64,000 nucleotides of DNA from an uncultured Roseateles sp. (GTDB lineage Bacteria; Pseudomonadota; Gammaproteobacteria; Burkholderiales; Burkholderiaceae_C), in NCBI RefSeq assembly GCF_963422335.1, contig NZ_OY729424.1, forward strand, positions 2,356,001 to 2,420,000, read 5' to 3'. The first letter of the stretch is position 1, and the number at the start of each line of letters is the position of its first letter. Both the position numbers and the translations under genes were made by a program. This document shows positions 15,059 through 23,615 of this stretch, one piece after another. A model generated the notes under the pieces. It had not been told where the DNA came from, made no database searches, and saw nothing but the letters and a program-made list of their open reading frames with translations.

Positions 15059-15150
15059 GGGCTCTGTTCTGGTTCGCCCCGTACTGACTGGGTCTCACCT
15101 GGTTGGCAACGAACGCGCGAGGCGTCCACTAGAATCCGGCTGCCGGTTGT

Positions 15151-15168
15151 CTGTGCGAAACCGCACAG
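15151..15168. repeat. Perfect hairpin in the tyrS / M23 divergent region
   Basis: CTGTGCG and CGCACAG are perfect inverted repeats around AAAC. The hairpin lies in the 5' region of both divergent transcripts and has no T-tract, so it is either an operator-like palindrome or a leader hairpin. Confidence 0.4.
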
Positions 15169-15197
15169 TCAATCCCGCATTTTTGGGCCGAGGGCGC

Positions 15198-15225
15198 AGT
15201 ATACCCAGCCACCCCCTTCGTCAAA
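15198..15225 (-). promoter_or_regulatory. Putative promoter of the M23 endopeptidase gene
   Basis: On the minus strand TTTGACG (15225-15219) is followed after about 15-16 bases by TATACT (15203-15198), both close to sigma-70 consensus. The spacer is slightly short. The predicted leader is about 130 bases and includes the 15151-15168 hairpin. Confidence 0.5.
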
Positions 15226-15260
15226 TCCCGAATAACCCCGAAACGCCTAAAACGACCGCC

Positions 15261-16532
15261 ATGTCCGACTTTCAAGCACCCGCAGCAAACGCCCCCGACT
15301 CAGCCGCGACCGGTGCTGCGCGCTATCCGGTGACGGACAAGGTGCTGGAGGCGCTGGCCGTTTCCAAGCGCGGTTGCGATGAATTGCTGCCAGAAGCCGA
15401 CTGGACGGCGAAGTTGGCCCGTTCCGAGGCCACCGGCACTCCGCTGCGCATCAAGCTGGGCCTGGACCCGACGGCGCCCGATCTGCATGTCGGCCACACG
15501 GTGGTGCTGAACAAGATGCGCCAGCTGCAGAACCTGGGCCATACGGTGATCTTTCTGGTCGGTGACTTCACCAGCCTGATCGGCGACCCCTCGGGCCGCA
15601 ACAGCACCCGCCCGCCGCTGACGGCCGAGCAGATCAAGTTAAACGCCGAGACCTACTACGCCCAGGCCAGCCTGGTGCTGGACCCGGAAAAGACCGAGAT
15701 CCGCTACAACTCGGAGTGGAGCGACGCCCTGGGTGCCCGCGGCATGATCGCACTGGCTGCCAAGTACACGGTGGCACGGATGATGGAGCGCAATGACTTC
15801 CATGACCGCTTCAAGGCCGGCACGCCGATCTCGGTGCACGAATTCCTCTACCCGCTGATGCAGGGCTATGACTCGGTGGCGCTGAAGTCGGACCTGGAGC
15901 TGGGCGGCACTGACCAGAAGTTCAATCTGCTGATGGGTCGCCATCTGCAGCAGGAGTATGGCCAGGAGGCTCAGTGCATCCTGACCATGCCGCTGCTCGA
16001 AGGCCTGGACGGCATCGAGAAGATGTCCAAGAGCAAGGGCAACTACATCGCCATCACCGAGGCGCCGAACGAGATGTTCGCCAAGGTGCTGTCGATCAGC
16101 GACACCTTGATGTGGAAGTACTTCAATCTGCTGAGCTTCCGCGACGAGGCCGAGATTGCCGGCTTCAGGCGCGAGATCGAGCAGGGCCGCAATCCGAAGG
16201 ACGTCAAGGTGCTGCTGGCCAAGGAGATCACGGCGCGCTTCCATTCGGCCCGCGCGGCCGATGAGGCGGAGGCCGACTTCAACAACCGCGCCAAGGGCGG
16301 CATTCCGGACGACATCCCCGAGCTGGCGCTGAGTGGCGCGCCGCTGGGCATTGCAGCGCTACTGAAGGCGGCCGGCCTGGTGCCGTCCAGCAGCGAGGCG
16401 ATGCGCATGATCGAGCAGGGTGGTGTGAAGATCGACGGCGCCGCGGTCAGTGACAAGGGCCTCAAGGTCGAGGCCGGCACCGTGGTGCTGCAGGTCGGCA
16501 AGCGCAAGTTCGCGCGCGTCACGCTGAGCTGA
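15261..16532 (+). CDS. tyrS: Tyrosyl-tRNA synthetase
   Basis: The 423-residue product is a class I aminoacyl-tRNA synthetase. The HIGH-type motif is LDPTAPDLHVGHTVVL, the GDFTSLIGDPSGR loop follows, the KMSKS loop appears as EKMSKSKGNYI, and a C-terminal S4 RNA-binding domain is seen in SSSEAMRMIEQGGVKIDGAAVSDKGLKVEAG. This is the TyrRZ-like long form with the HVGH variant that is normal in this class. The open frame runs upstream to 14382, but it is antisense to the M23 gene there; ATG 15261 fits the family. dtd starts seven bases after its stop, so the two are co-transcribed. Confidence 0.96.
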   Translation: MSDFQAPAANAPDSAATGAARYPVTDKVLEALAVSKRGCDELLPEADWTAKLARSEATGTPLRIKLGLDPTAPDLHVGHTVVLNKMRQLQNLGHTVIFLVGDFTSLIGDPSGRNSTRPPLTAEQIKLNAETYYAQASLVLDPEKTEIRYNSEWSDALGARGMIALAAKYTVARMMERNDFHDRFKAGTPISVHEFLYPLMQGYDSVALKSDLELGGTDQKFNLLMGRHLQQEYGQEAQCILTMPLLEGLDGIEKMSKSKGNYIAITEAPNEMFAKVLSISDTLMWKYFNLLSFRDEAEIAGFRREIEQGRNPKDVKVLLAKEITARFHSARAADEAEADFNNRAKGGIPDDIPELALSGAPLGIAALLKAAGLVPSSSEAMRMIEQGGVKIDGAAVSDKGLKVEAGTVVLQVGKRKFARVTLS

Positions 16533-16539
16533 GGCGGGC

Positions 16540-16977
16540 TTGATCGCGGTCTTGCAGCGCGTCAAGCAGGCGCGGGTCGAGGTGGGCGGCCAGGTGATCG
16601 GTGCGATCGACCAGGGCCTGCTGGTGCTGGTCTGCGCCGAACCGGCCGATACCGAGCTGCAGGCCGACAAGCTGGTCGCGAAGCTGCTCAAGCTGCGCGT
16701 CTTCAGCGACGCTGCCGGCAAGATGAATCTGAGCGTGCAGGACGTCGGCGGCGGCCTGTTGATCGTTTCGCAATTCACGCTGGCGGCCGATACGTCCAGC
16801 GGCAACCGGCCCGGATTCAGTGCGGCCGCGGGGCCCGAGCAGGGCCGGCGGCTGTATGACGCGGTGGTGAAGCTGGCGCATCAGCGACACCCTGTTGTGG
16901 CCACCGGCGAGTTCGGTGCCGACATGCAGGTGTTCCTGCAAAACGATGGTCCGGTGACGATACCCATCCGTATCTGA
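16540..16977 (+). CDS. dtd: D-aminoacyl-tRNA deacylase
   Basis: The 145-residue product has the DTD motifs: MIAVLQRVKQARVEVGG at the N-terminus, LLIVSQFTLAADTSSGNRPGFSAAA (the SQFTL motif), and a C-terminal NDGPVTIPI with the Gly-cisPro pair. It hydrolyses D-aminoacyl-tRNAs, including D-Tyr-tRNA, so coupling with tyrS makes functional sense. The start is TTG 16540, with GAGGCGGG just upstream; no ATG gives the conserved N-terminus. Length matches the family. Confidence 0.94.
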   Translation: MIAVLQRVKQARVEVGGQVIGAIDQGLLVLVCAEPADTELQADKLVAKLLKLRVFSDAAGKMNLSVQDVGGGLLIVSQFTLAADTSSGNRPGFSAAAGPEQGRRLYDAVVKLAHQRHPVVATGEFGADMQVFLQNDGPVTIPIRI

Positions 16978-17022
16978 CTGACGTCACAATCCGGTCTCCA
17001 AAGCCAAACGGGGAGACCGTTC

Positions 17023-17415
17023 ATGATCAGTTATGTGACCCTGGGCAGCAGCGACCTTGCACGATCGCGCAGTTTCTATGATGCGGCGCTGGCCCCGCTG
17101 AGTCTGGCCTGCCACTACGCTGGCGAGGATTTGCTGGGCTATGGCCCGGCGCCCAAGAAGAACGCCTTGTTCGTCTGCCATCCCTTTGACGGCGCAGCGC
17201 CCACGGCGGGCAACGGCACGATGATCGCACTGGAGGCTTCAACGCGCGCCATGGTCGATGCGGTCCACGCCGCGGCCCTGGCCCAGGGCGGCAAGGACGA
17301 GGGAGCGCCCGGTGTGCGAGAGGCCTACGGGCCCGACTTCTATGTCGGCTACTTTCGCGATCCGGACGGGAACAAGCTGGCCGTCGTCTGCCAGACTGCA
17401 GGCACGGGCGCCTGA
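17023..17415 (+). CDS. VOC superfamily (glyoxalase/bleomycin resistance-like) protein
   Basis: The 130-residue product is a single VOC (vicinal oxygen chelate) fold: MISYVTLGSSDLARSRSFYDAALAPL at the N-terminus and GPDFYVGYFRDPDGNKLAVVCQ at the C-terminus, with the usual metal-ligand region FRDPDGN. It is too general a family to name a substrate. It is the last plus-strand gene before a terminator whose T-tract faces the minus strand. GGGGAGA precedes the ATG. Confidence 0.85.
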   Translation: MISYVTLGSSDLARSRSFYDAALAPLSLACHYAGEDLLGYGPAPKKNALFVCHPFDGAAPTAGNGTMIALEASTRAMVDAVHAAALAQGGKDEGAPGVREAYGPDFYVGYFRDPDGNKLAVVCQTAGTGA

Positions 17416-17424
17416 GGGCACCAT

Positions 17425-17453
17425 GAAAAAAGCCCATCGCTACCGATGGGCTT
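17425..17453 (-). terminator. Rho-independent terminator of the Bug/TctC gene (also covers the VOC gene end)
   Basis: AAGCCCATCG and CGATGGGCTT form a perfect 10-base stem with a 4-base loop. The long T-tract lies on the minus strand, so it mainly ends transcription from the gene at 17554-18540. Confidence 0.8.
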
Positions 17454-17553
17454 GGTGCAGCTGGGCTGGCAGCGTGATCAGCCTGGCTACTTGCATGCGG
17501 CCAGTCCTTCGGTAGCCACAAGCCAGCACGCAGGTGCTGGCCTGTGCGCGACC

Positions 17554-18540
17554 TCAGTCGGCGTATTGCCCTGCCGCCTTGATCACCGGGCCCCAGCGGT
17601 TGATCTCGGCCTCGACGAACTTCTTGTGCTCGGGGCCGTTCAGGCGGGCATCGGTGATGATGACCGAGCCCAGGGCCTCCTGGCGCTTCATGAATTCAGG
17701 GTCCTTCAGCGCAGCCTTCATGGCGGTGTTGAGCTTTTCCTGCACCGCCTTGGGCGTGTTCTTCGGTGCGTACAGGCCATGCCAGATGCCGACCTGGAAG
17801 CCCTTGAGCCCCGACTCGTCCAAGGTCGGCAGCTTGGCCAGCGCGTGGCTGGTCAGACGCTTGCTGCTGGTCACAGCAAAGGCCTTGACCTTGCCCGACT
17901 CGATTTGCGAGGTGGTGTTGGTGGTCTGGTCGCACATCAGATCGACCTGGCCGCCCAGCAGGTCGGTCATTGCCGGTGCCGTGCCTTTGTAGGGCACGGT
18001 CACCATATCGACCTTGACGGTGCTCTGATACAGCAGGCCGCACAGATGCGAGGCCGAGCCGAGGCCGGCATTGGCCAGATTGATCTTGCCGCGGTTGGCG
18101 TCTATCCACTTGGCCAGCTCGGCGTAGTTGTTGGCCGGCAGGCTGGGCTTGCCGATCAGGGTCATGGGCACGTCCACGACCATGCCCAGGTACTCGAAGT
18201 CGTCCAAGGTCTTGTACTGCATATTGCGATACAGGGCCGGCGCAGTGGCCATGCCGATGTGATGCAGCAGCAGGGTGTAGCCATCGGGGGCGGCCTTGGC
18301 GACCTTGGTCGCACCCAGGGTTCCGCCGGCGCCACCGACGTTGTCTATCAGTATGGTCTGCCCGCCCATGGACTTGCGCATCACCTCGGCCAGGTCGCGC
18401 GCGACCTTGTCGGTCGGGCCGCCGGCCGCGAAGGGTACGACGATGGTGATGGGCTTCTCGGGGTATTCGGCAAGCGCGGCTCCGGCGCACAGGCTGGCGG
18501 CGATACCGGTCAACAAAAGCTTCTTCATCGCTGTCCTCAT
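17554..18540 (-). CDS. Bug family (TctC) tripartite tricarboxylate transporter solute-binding protein
   Basis: The product is 324-328 residues. It has a signal peptide (MKKLLLTGIAASLCAGAALAE) and then the Bug pattern: YPEKPITIVVPFAAGGPTDKVAR, GGAGGTLGA, DGYTLLLHH, YKGTAPAMTDLLGGQVDLMCD and AVTSSKR. These periplasmic proteins bind small carboxylates. The real start is probably the second Met (18528), since MRTA adds little. There is no TctA or TctB gene nearby, so it is an orphan binding protein, common in Burkholderiales. The ligand is not predictable. Confidence 0.92.
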   Translation of the reverse strand: MRTAMKKLLLTGIAASLCAGAALAEYPEKPITIVVPFAAGGPTDKVARDLAEVMRKSMGGQTILIDNVGGAGGTLGATKVAKAAPDGYTLLLHHIGMATAPALYRNMQYKTLDDFEYLGMVVDVPMTLIGKPSLPANNYAELAKWIDANRGKINLANAGLGSASHLCGLLYQSTVKVDMVTVPYKGTAPAMTDLLGGQVDLMCDQTTNTTSQIESGKVKAFAVTSSKRLTSHALAKLPTLDESGLKGFQVGIWHGLYAPKNTPKAVQEKLNTAMKAALKDPEFMKRQEALGSVIITDARLNGPEHKKFVEAEINRWGPVIKAAGQYAD

Positions 18541-18643
18541 GGATTGGCTGGGGGTGGCAAATAGTAGGGCTGAGGCCAGGGCCGCGCTCTGCGGGAACTA
18601 CGTAAGACCGCGATGCTCAGGGAAAGTGCCAGGGCCCCCAGGC

Positions 18644-19906
18644 TCAGTCGTATTTGCGGGCGTCCTCGATCACCTTGCCGTCATTGGGCAGGCTGCCAGG
18701 TGCGACGAAGACCACCTCGCCGCGCAGCTTGGTGATGTCGCGCATGGCCTGGGCCACCTGCTCGGCCAGGCCCTCGGGGGCGTTGGCGATCTCCAGCCGC
18801 AGCTGCATCTGGTCATTGGCCATCTCGCCGCTGACCACCAGGCGCGCCTTACCCAGCTCGGCGAAACGGCGTGTGATCTCGGCCACCTGGCCGGCGTGCA
18901 CGAACATGCCGCGCACCTTGGCGCTCTGGTCGGCGCGACCCATCCAGCCCTTGATGCGCGCATTGCTGCGGCCGGTCGGGCAGTGGCCGGGCAGCAGGGC
19001 GCTGAGGTCGCCGGTGCCGAAGCGTATCAGCGGGTAGTCGGGGTTCAGGGTGGTGATGACCAGCTCGCCGACCTCGCCCTCGGCGACCGGGTCACCGGTG
19101 CCCGGGCGCACGATCTCGACGATCACGCCCTCGTCCAGCACCAGGCCTTCTCGAGCCGGGGTTTCGTAGGCGATCAGGCCCAGATCGGCCGTGGCATAAC
19201 ACTGATAGCCCTCGACGCCACGCTCGCGCAGCCAGTCACGCAAGGAGGGCGGAAAAGCCTCTCCGCTGACCAGGGCCTTGCGCAGCGAGGGCAGGGCGGT
19301 GCCGGCCTCTAGAGCCTTGTCGAGCAGGATCTTCAGAAAGCTGGGCGTGCCCACATAGCCATGCGGGCGCAGCTCGCTCATCGCCTGCAGCTGCAGCTCG
19401 GTGTTGCCTACGCCGCCGGGGAAGACACTGCAGCCGATCGCGTGGGCGCCGCTTTCCATCATCGCGCCGGCCGGCGTCAGGTGGTAGCTGAAGCTGTTGT
19501 GCACCAGATCGCCATGGCGAAAGCCGGCCGCATACAGCGCCCGCGCCGAGCGCCAGTAGTCGGGGCCGCGGCCCTCGGGTTCATAGATGGGCCCGGGGGA
19601 CTGGAACACGCGCAGGGCGCCGCTGCTGCGCACCTGGCCGCTCCAGCCTATGGCCGAGAAGCCGCCGAACACGTCGTGCGCGCGCCGGGCCTTCTGGCGC
19701 TCCAGCAGCTCGTGCTTGCGCGTCACCGGCAGTTGGGCGAGCCGGCTGCGGCTGCTGACGCTGTCGGGGGCGATGCCGGCCAGCAATTCGGCAAAGGCCG
19801 GGGCCAGCTCCTGCGCCCGCGCAATCTGCTGCGGCAGTGCCGCCATCAACTCGCGCTCGCGCAGCGCCGGGTCGCGCGATTCCAGGGCGTCGTAAAAGTT
19901 GCTCAT
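18644..19906 (-). CDS. PaaK-like adenylate-forming protein (phenylacetate-CoA ligase family) with degenerate ATP loop
   Basis: The 420-residue product aligns with the PaaK family in its later parts: ECYATADLGLIAYET-like region around the adenine motif, VGELVITTLNPDYPLIRFGTGDLSAL (ribose-binding Asp), and RIKGWMGRADQSAKVRGMFVHAGQVAEI for the hinge and C-terminal subdomain. In contrast, the SSGTTG-type phosphate loop expected before residue 120 is missing; the matching region reads SGALRVFQSPGPIYEPEG. It is last in the minus-strand liv operon, and its ATG overlaps the stop of the 98-residue gene (ATGA). A longer frame to 19999 exists but lies inside that gene. It may activate a carboxylate with changed chemistry or be catalytically altered. 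Confidence 0.8.
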   Translation of the reverse strand: MSNFYDALESRDPALRERELMAALPQQIARAQELAPAFAELLAGIAPDSVSSRSRLAQLPVTRKHELLERQKARRAHDVFGGFSAIGWSGQVRSSGALRVFQSPGPIYEPEGRGPDYWRSARALYAAGFRHGDLVHNSFSYHLTPAGAMMESGAHAIGCSVFPGGVGNTELQLQAMSELRPHGYVGTPSFLKILLDKALEAGTALPSLRKALVSGEAFPPSLRDWLRERGVEGYQCYATADLGLIAYETPAREGLVLDEGVIVEIVRPGTGDPVAEGEVGELVITTLNPDYPLIRFGTGDLSALLPGHCPTGRSNARIKGWMGRADQSAKVRGMFVHAGQVAEITRRFAELGKARLVVSGEMANDQMQLRLEIANAPEGLAEQVAQAMRDITKLRGEVVFVAPGSLPNDGKVIEDARKYD

Positions 19907-20199
19907 GATGTTTCGTCCGTCCAGCGCACCAGGCGCTTCTTGATCTCGTCCTGCAAGGTGCGCACATCGGCGCTGCTCTTGCAGACACGGGTGTCCCACT
20001 CGGGGCTGCGTGCGGGGCGTTTGGCCAGCTTGGCGGTCAGGGTGCTGTCGTCGGCGCTCAGCGCTATGACCGTCTGGCCCTTCAGGATGAATTCGGCACC
20101 GCGCTCTGTCAGCTGCCGCAGATCGCGCAGGGCACGCTTGAGTTGCAGCAAGGCCTGATCGGGCTTGAAGGCGGGCGGGGCGAAGAAGTCGTCGCTCAT
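19903..20199 (-). CDS. Small protein of unknown function coupled to the PaaK-like gene
   Basis: The 98-residue product (starting MSDDFFAPPAFKPDQALLQLKRALRDLRQL) is soluble and charged, has one helical N-terminal segment and a middle strand pair (FILKGQTVIALSADDSTLTAKLAKRP), and ends in a basic helix (LQDEIKKRLVRW). I do not recognise a family. It lies ten bases after livF and its TGA overlaps the ATG of the PaaK-like gene, so translation is coupled. That argues for a joint role or complex. Confidence 0.75.
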   Translation of the reverse strand: MSDDFFAPPAFKPDQALLQLKRALRDLRQLTERGAEFILKGQTVIALSADDSTLTAKLAKRPARSPEWDTRVCKSSADVRTLQDEIKKRLVRWTDETS

Positions 20200-20209
20200 C
20201 TCTTGCTCC

Positions 20210-21022
20210 TCAAGCCAGCCAGCGCTTTCTGCGCTTGTAGCTCTTCACGTCCTTGAAGCTCTTGCGGTCGCCGCCGCCCATGCCCAGGTAGAACTCCTTC
20301 ACATCCTCGTTCTCGCGCAGCGCCTTGGCCTCGCCGTCCATGACGATGCGGCCGTTCTCGAGGATGTAGCCGTAGTCGGCATAGCGCAGCGCGATATTGG
20401 TGTTCTGCTCGGCCAGCAGGAAGGTGACCTGCTCCTTGGTGTTCAGATCCTTGACGATCTCGAACACCTCCTCGACGATCTGCGGCGCCAGGCCCATCGA
20501 GGGCTCGTCCAGCAAGACCATCTTCGGATTGGCCATCAGCGCGCGGCCGATGGCGCACATCTGCTGCTCGCCGCCCGAGGTGTAGGCGGCCTGCGAGCTG
20601 CGGCGCGTCTTCAGGCGGGGGAAGTAGTTGTAGACCTTCTCCAGCGTCTCGGCCACGGCGGCCTTGCCGTCGCGGCGGGTGTAGGCGCCGGTCATCAGGT
20701 TGTCTTCGATCGACAGATGGGCGAAGCAGTGCCGCCCCTCCATCACCTGGATCACTCCGCGGTTGACCATGTCCGAGGTGGACAGCGCTTCGATGCGCTC
20801 GCCGCGCAACTCGATGGAGCCCTTGGTCACCGCACCGCGTTCGGCGCGCAGCAGATTGCTGACCGCGCGCAGGGTGGTGGTCTTGCCGGCGCCATTGCCG
20901 CCCAGCAGGGCCACGACCTTGCCCTCGGGCACCTGCAGCGACACGCCCTTGAGCACCAGGATCACATGGTTGTAGATGACCTCGATGCCATTGACGTTGA
21001 GAAGGATGTTGGGTGTGGTCAT
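20210..21022 (-). CDS. livF: Branched-chain amino acid-type ABC transporter ATP-binding protein LivF-like
   Basis: The 270-residue product is an ABC ATPase. Walker A is GGNGAGKTTTL, the signature region is TSGGEQQMCAIGRALM, Walker B is MVLLDEPSMGLAP, and the His switch region follows. The C-terminus has an extra basic tail (KSFKDVKSYKRRKRWLA) beyond the normal LivF end. It pairs with LivG (24558-25343) on permeases LivH and LivM. It lies 94 bases after livK in the same operon. Confidence 0.92.
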   Translation of the reverse strand: MTTPNILLNVNGIEVIYNHVILVLKGVSLQVPEGKVVALLGGNGAGKTTTLRAVSNLLRAERGAVTKGSIELRGERIEALSTSDMVNRGVIQVMEGRHCFAHLSIEDNLMTGAYTRRDGKAAVAETLEKVYNYFPRLKTRRSSQAAYTSGGEQQMCAIGRALMANPKMVLLDEPSMGLAPQIVEEVFEIVKDLNTKEQVTFLLAEQNTNIALRYADYGYILENGRIVMDGEAKALRENEDVKEFYLGMGGGDRKSFKDVKSYKRRKRWLA

Positions 21023-21116
21023 GTTGATGCGCCTGGTTCTCTGTGCATTCGTCGCTCTTCAAAGCACCGCGCGCGGCGCTTTGAAGAGGGCCCGCGAGGG
21101 CCCCCGGCTGGCTTGA

Positions 21117-22448
21117 TCAGGACTGGCAGTCCTCAGGGGTGCGACGGGTCAGCTTCTTGTCGCTGGCGTACTTCTCGGCCGCCGACTTGACCATGGGCTT
21201 GATGATTTGCTCATCGGCCGAGATGAAGTCGGAGCTGAAGTTCCACTTCGCCCCATCCCAGGTGTGCACGCGGGCCGTGACCGAGCCCATGTGGTCCACG
21301 CAGGAGGTGGACAGCGGACGCATCACGCCGGCCAGGCCCAGCGAGTCCAGCTTCTTCTGGTCCAGCGCCAGGTTTTCCAGACCCCAGCGCACCTGTTCGC
21401 CGGTCATGACCTTGCCCTTGCCGAAGCGCTCCTGCGCGCGGCGCACCGCCTCCACACCGAGCATCTGGATGATCAGGCCGCGGGTGTAGAGCACCGAGCC
21501 GACTTCATCCTTCGGGCCCGTGCCCTGGCCCTTGTCATGCACGTACTTGAGGATGTCCTGTATCACCTTCGGGCTCTGGCCGGAGGTGTTCAGCGCCAGC
21601 GCGTTATAGCCCTTGGCGCCTTCGCCGACGTCTTTCACATCGGGTTCGGCACCGGCCCACCACACGCCATACATCTTGTCGCGCGGATAGCCGGTGGCCT
21701 GTGCTTCCTTCAGGGCGGTGGAGTTCATCACGCCCCAGCCCCACAGCAGCACATAGTCGGGCCGCTGCTGGCGCACCTGCAACCAGGCCGACTTCTGCTC
21801 GACGCCGGGTGCCGTGACGGGGATCTTCAACAACTCGAAGCCATGGGTCTTGGAGCGTTCTTCCAGCAGCGGCATCGGCTCCTTGCCGAAGGGGCTGTCG
21901 TGATAGACCAGGGCGATCTTCTTGCCCTTGAGCTTGTCCAGCCCGCCTTCCTTCTTGCCGATGTACTGGATCAGGATGTCGGCCGCCGTCCAGTAGCTGC
22001 CCATCAGCGGGAAGTTCCACTTGAACACGCCGCCGTCCTGCGAGGCGGACAGGCCATAGCCCAGCGTCACCAGCGGGATCTTGTCGGCCGGTGCCTTCTC
22101 GGTCAGCGCGAAGGTGATGCCGGTGGCCTGCGGGTCGATCAAGGACGCGCCCTTGCCCTTCAGCCGCTCATAGCATTCGACGCCGCGGTCGGTGGCGTAG
22201 CCGGTCTCGCATTCTTCGTAGCTGATCTTCACGCCGTTGATGCCGCCATCACGGGCGTTGATCAGCTTGATGTAGTCCTGCTTGCCATTGGCCCAGGGCA
22301 CGCCATTCGGTGCATAGGGCCCGGTGCGGTACACCAGCAGCGGGAAGAACTGCTCCTTGGCTTGTGCCAGGGCCGCCGGGGCGGTGAGCAGGCTGGACAG
22401 GCTTAGGGCCGCAAGGGCCGCGCCTTTTATCAGTGACTTCAACTTCAT
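21117..22448 (-). CDS. livK: Branched-chain amino acid-type ABC transporter substrate-binding protein LivK-like
   Basis: The 443-residue product has a signal peptide (MKLKSLIKGAALAALSLSSLLTAPAALAQ) and a periplasmic type I binding fold: FFPLLVYRTGPYAPNGVPWANGKQDYIKLINARDGGINGVKISYEE, then KKIALVYHDSPFGKEP and a second lobe. It is longer than LivK of E. coli and belongs to the group found with acyl-CoA ligases, which suggests an organic or aromatic acid rather than leucine as ligand (inference). Start ATG 22448 has GGAGG just upstream; the longer frame to 22478 adds MLFPPLWRQT before it. Confidence 0.9.
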   Translation of the reverse strand: MKLKSLIKGAALAALSLSSLLTAPAALAQAKEQFFPLLVYRTGPYAPNGVPWANGKQDYIKLINARDGGINGVKISYEECETGYATDRGVECYERLKGKGASLIDPQATGITFALTEKAPADKIPLVTLGYGLSASQDGGVFKWNFPLMGSYWTAADILIQYIGKKEGGLDKLKGKKIALVYHDSPFGKEPMPLLEERSKTHGFELLKIPVTAPGVEQKSAWLQVRQQRPDYVLLWGWGVMNSTALKEAQATGYPRDKMYGVWWAGAEPDVKDVGEGAKGYNALALNTSGQSPKVIQDILKYVHDKGQGTGPKDEVGSVLYTRGLIIQMLGVEAVRRAQERFGKGKVMTGEQVRWGLENLALDQKKLDSLGLAGVMRPLSTSCVDHMGSVTARVHTWDGAKWNFSSDFISADEQIIKPMVKSAAEKYASDKKLTRRTPEDCQS

Positions 22449-22526
22449 TGTCTGCCTCCAGAGGGGTGGGAAAAGCACTCGTCAGTGCATGGGAAAACTC
22501 GTTCTTGTCTTGCGCAGCAAGCCGAT

Positions 22527-23591
22527 TCAGTGCGGGAAGGGCCACAGCCGCAACTTCTCTTTGGCGATGGACCACAGCCGGGCCAGGCCGTGCGGCTCGA
22601 CGATCAGGAAGAACACGATCAGTGCGCCGAAAATCATCGACTCCAGATGCGAGGCCGTGGCGGTGGACATCGGGATGTTCAGCCAGGCCGGCAGCTGGTT
22701 CAGGAAGATGGGCAGGATGACGATGAAGGCCGCGCCGAAGAAGCTGCCCATGATGGAACCGAGGCCGCCGATGATGACCATGAACAGCAGCTGGAAGGAG
22801 CGGTCGATCGAGAAGGCCGCCGGCTCCCAGGAGCCCAGGTGCACAAAGCCCCACAGTCCGCCGGCCACGCCGACGATGAAGCTGCTGACGGCAAAGGCGG
22901 TCAGCTTGGCGTAGACCGGGCGTATGCCGATCACGGCGGCGGCCACGTCCATGTCACGCATGGCCATCCATTCACGGCCGATGGCACCGCGCACCAGATT
23001 CTTGGCCATCAGCGCGAACACTGTCACCAGGGTCAGGCAGAACAGATACTTCTGCACCGGCGATTCGATAGGGATGCCCAGCACCTGCAGGCCCGACACG
23101 CTGACCGAGCCCGAGGAGGAGTCGTGGGTGAACCACTTGATGCGCAGAAAGCTCCAGTCGACGAAGAACTGCGCCGCCAAGGTGGCCACCGCCAGGTACA
23201 GGCCCTTGATGCGCAGCGACGGAATGCCGAACAGCACGCCCACCAGGGTGGAGCAGGCGCCGCCCAGCAGCAGCGACAGCACCAGCGGCATGCCCTCGAT
23301 GCGCACCTGGAAGTTGTAGGCCGCGTAGGCGCCCACCGCCATGAAGGCGCCGGTGCCCAGCGAGATCTGGCCGCAGTAGCCGACCAGGATGTTCAGACCG
23401 ATGGCAGCCAGCGACAGGATCACGAACGGAATCAGGATGGCGCGGAACAGGTACTCGGGTGCCAGCAGCGGCACGGCGATGAAGGCAATGGCCAGCAGCA
23501 GCGCGATGGCGATGCGGTCCTGCCGGATCGGGAAGATCTGCTCGTCGGCCTTGTAGCTCGTCTTGAACTGGCCGTTTTCTCTGTAGAACAT
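22527..23591 (-). CDS. livM: Branched-chain amino acid-type ABC transporter permease LivM-like
   Basis: The 354-residue product is an integral membrane permease with about ten hydrophobic segments. Family motifs are AAIGLNILVGYCGQISLGTGAFMAVGAYAAY and MIIGGLGSIMGSFFGAAFIVILP. The N-terminus (MFYRENGQFKTSYKADEQIFPIRQDR) is a polar extension seen in the LivM proteins of this operon type. It follows livH by 24 bases and precedes livK. Confidence 0.92.
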   Translation of the reverse strand: MFYRENGQFKTSYKADEQIFPIRQDRIAIALLLAIAFIAVPLLAPEYLFRAILIPFVILSLAAIGLNILVGYCGQISLGTGAFMAVGAYAAYNFQVRIEGMPLVLSLLLGGACSTLVGVLFGIPSLRIKGLYLAVATLAAQFFVDWSFLRIKWFTHDSSSGSVSVSGLQVLGIPIESPVQKYLFCLTLVTVFALMAKNLVRGAIGREWMAMRDMDVAAAVIGIRPVYAKLTAFAVSSFIVGVAGGLWGFVHLGSWEPAAFSIDRSFQLLFMVIIGGLGSIMGSFFGAAFIVILPIFLNQLPAWLNIPMSTATASHLESMIFGALIVFFLIVEPHGLARLWSIAKEKLRLWPFPH

Positions 23592-23615
23592 GGTCTTGTT
23601 TCCTTGGCCAGCGGG

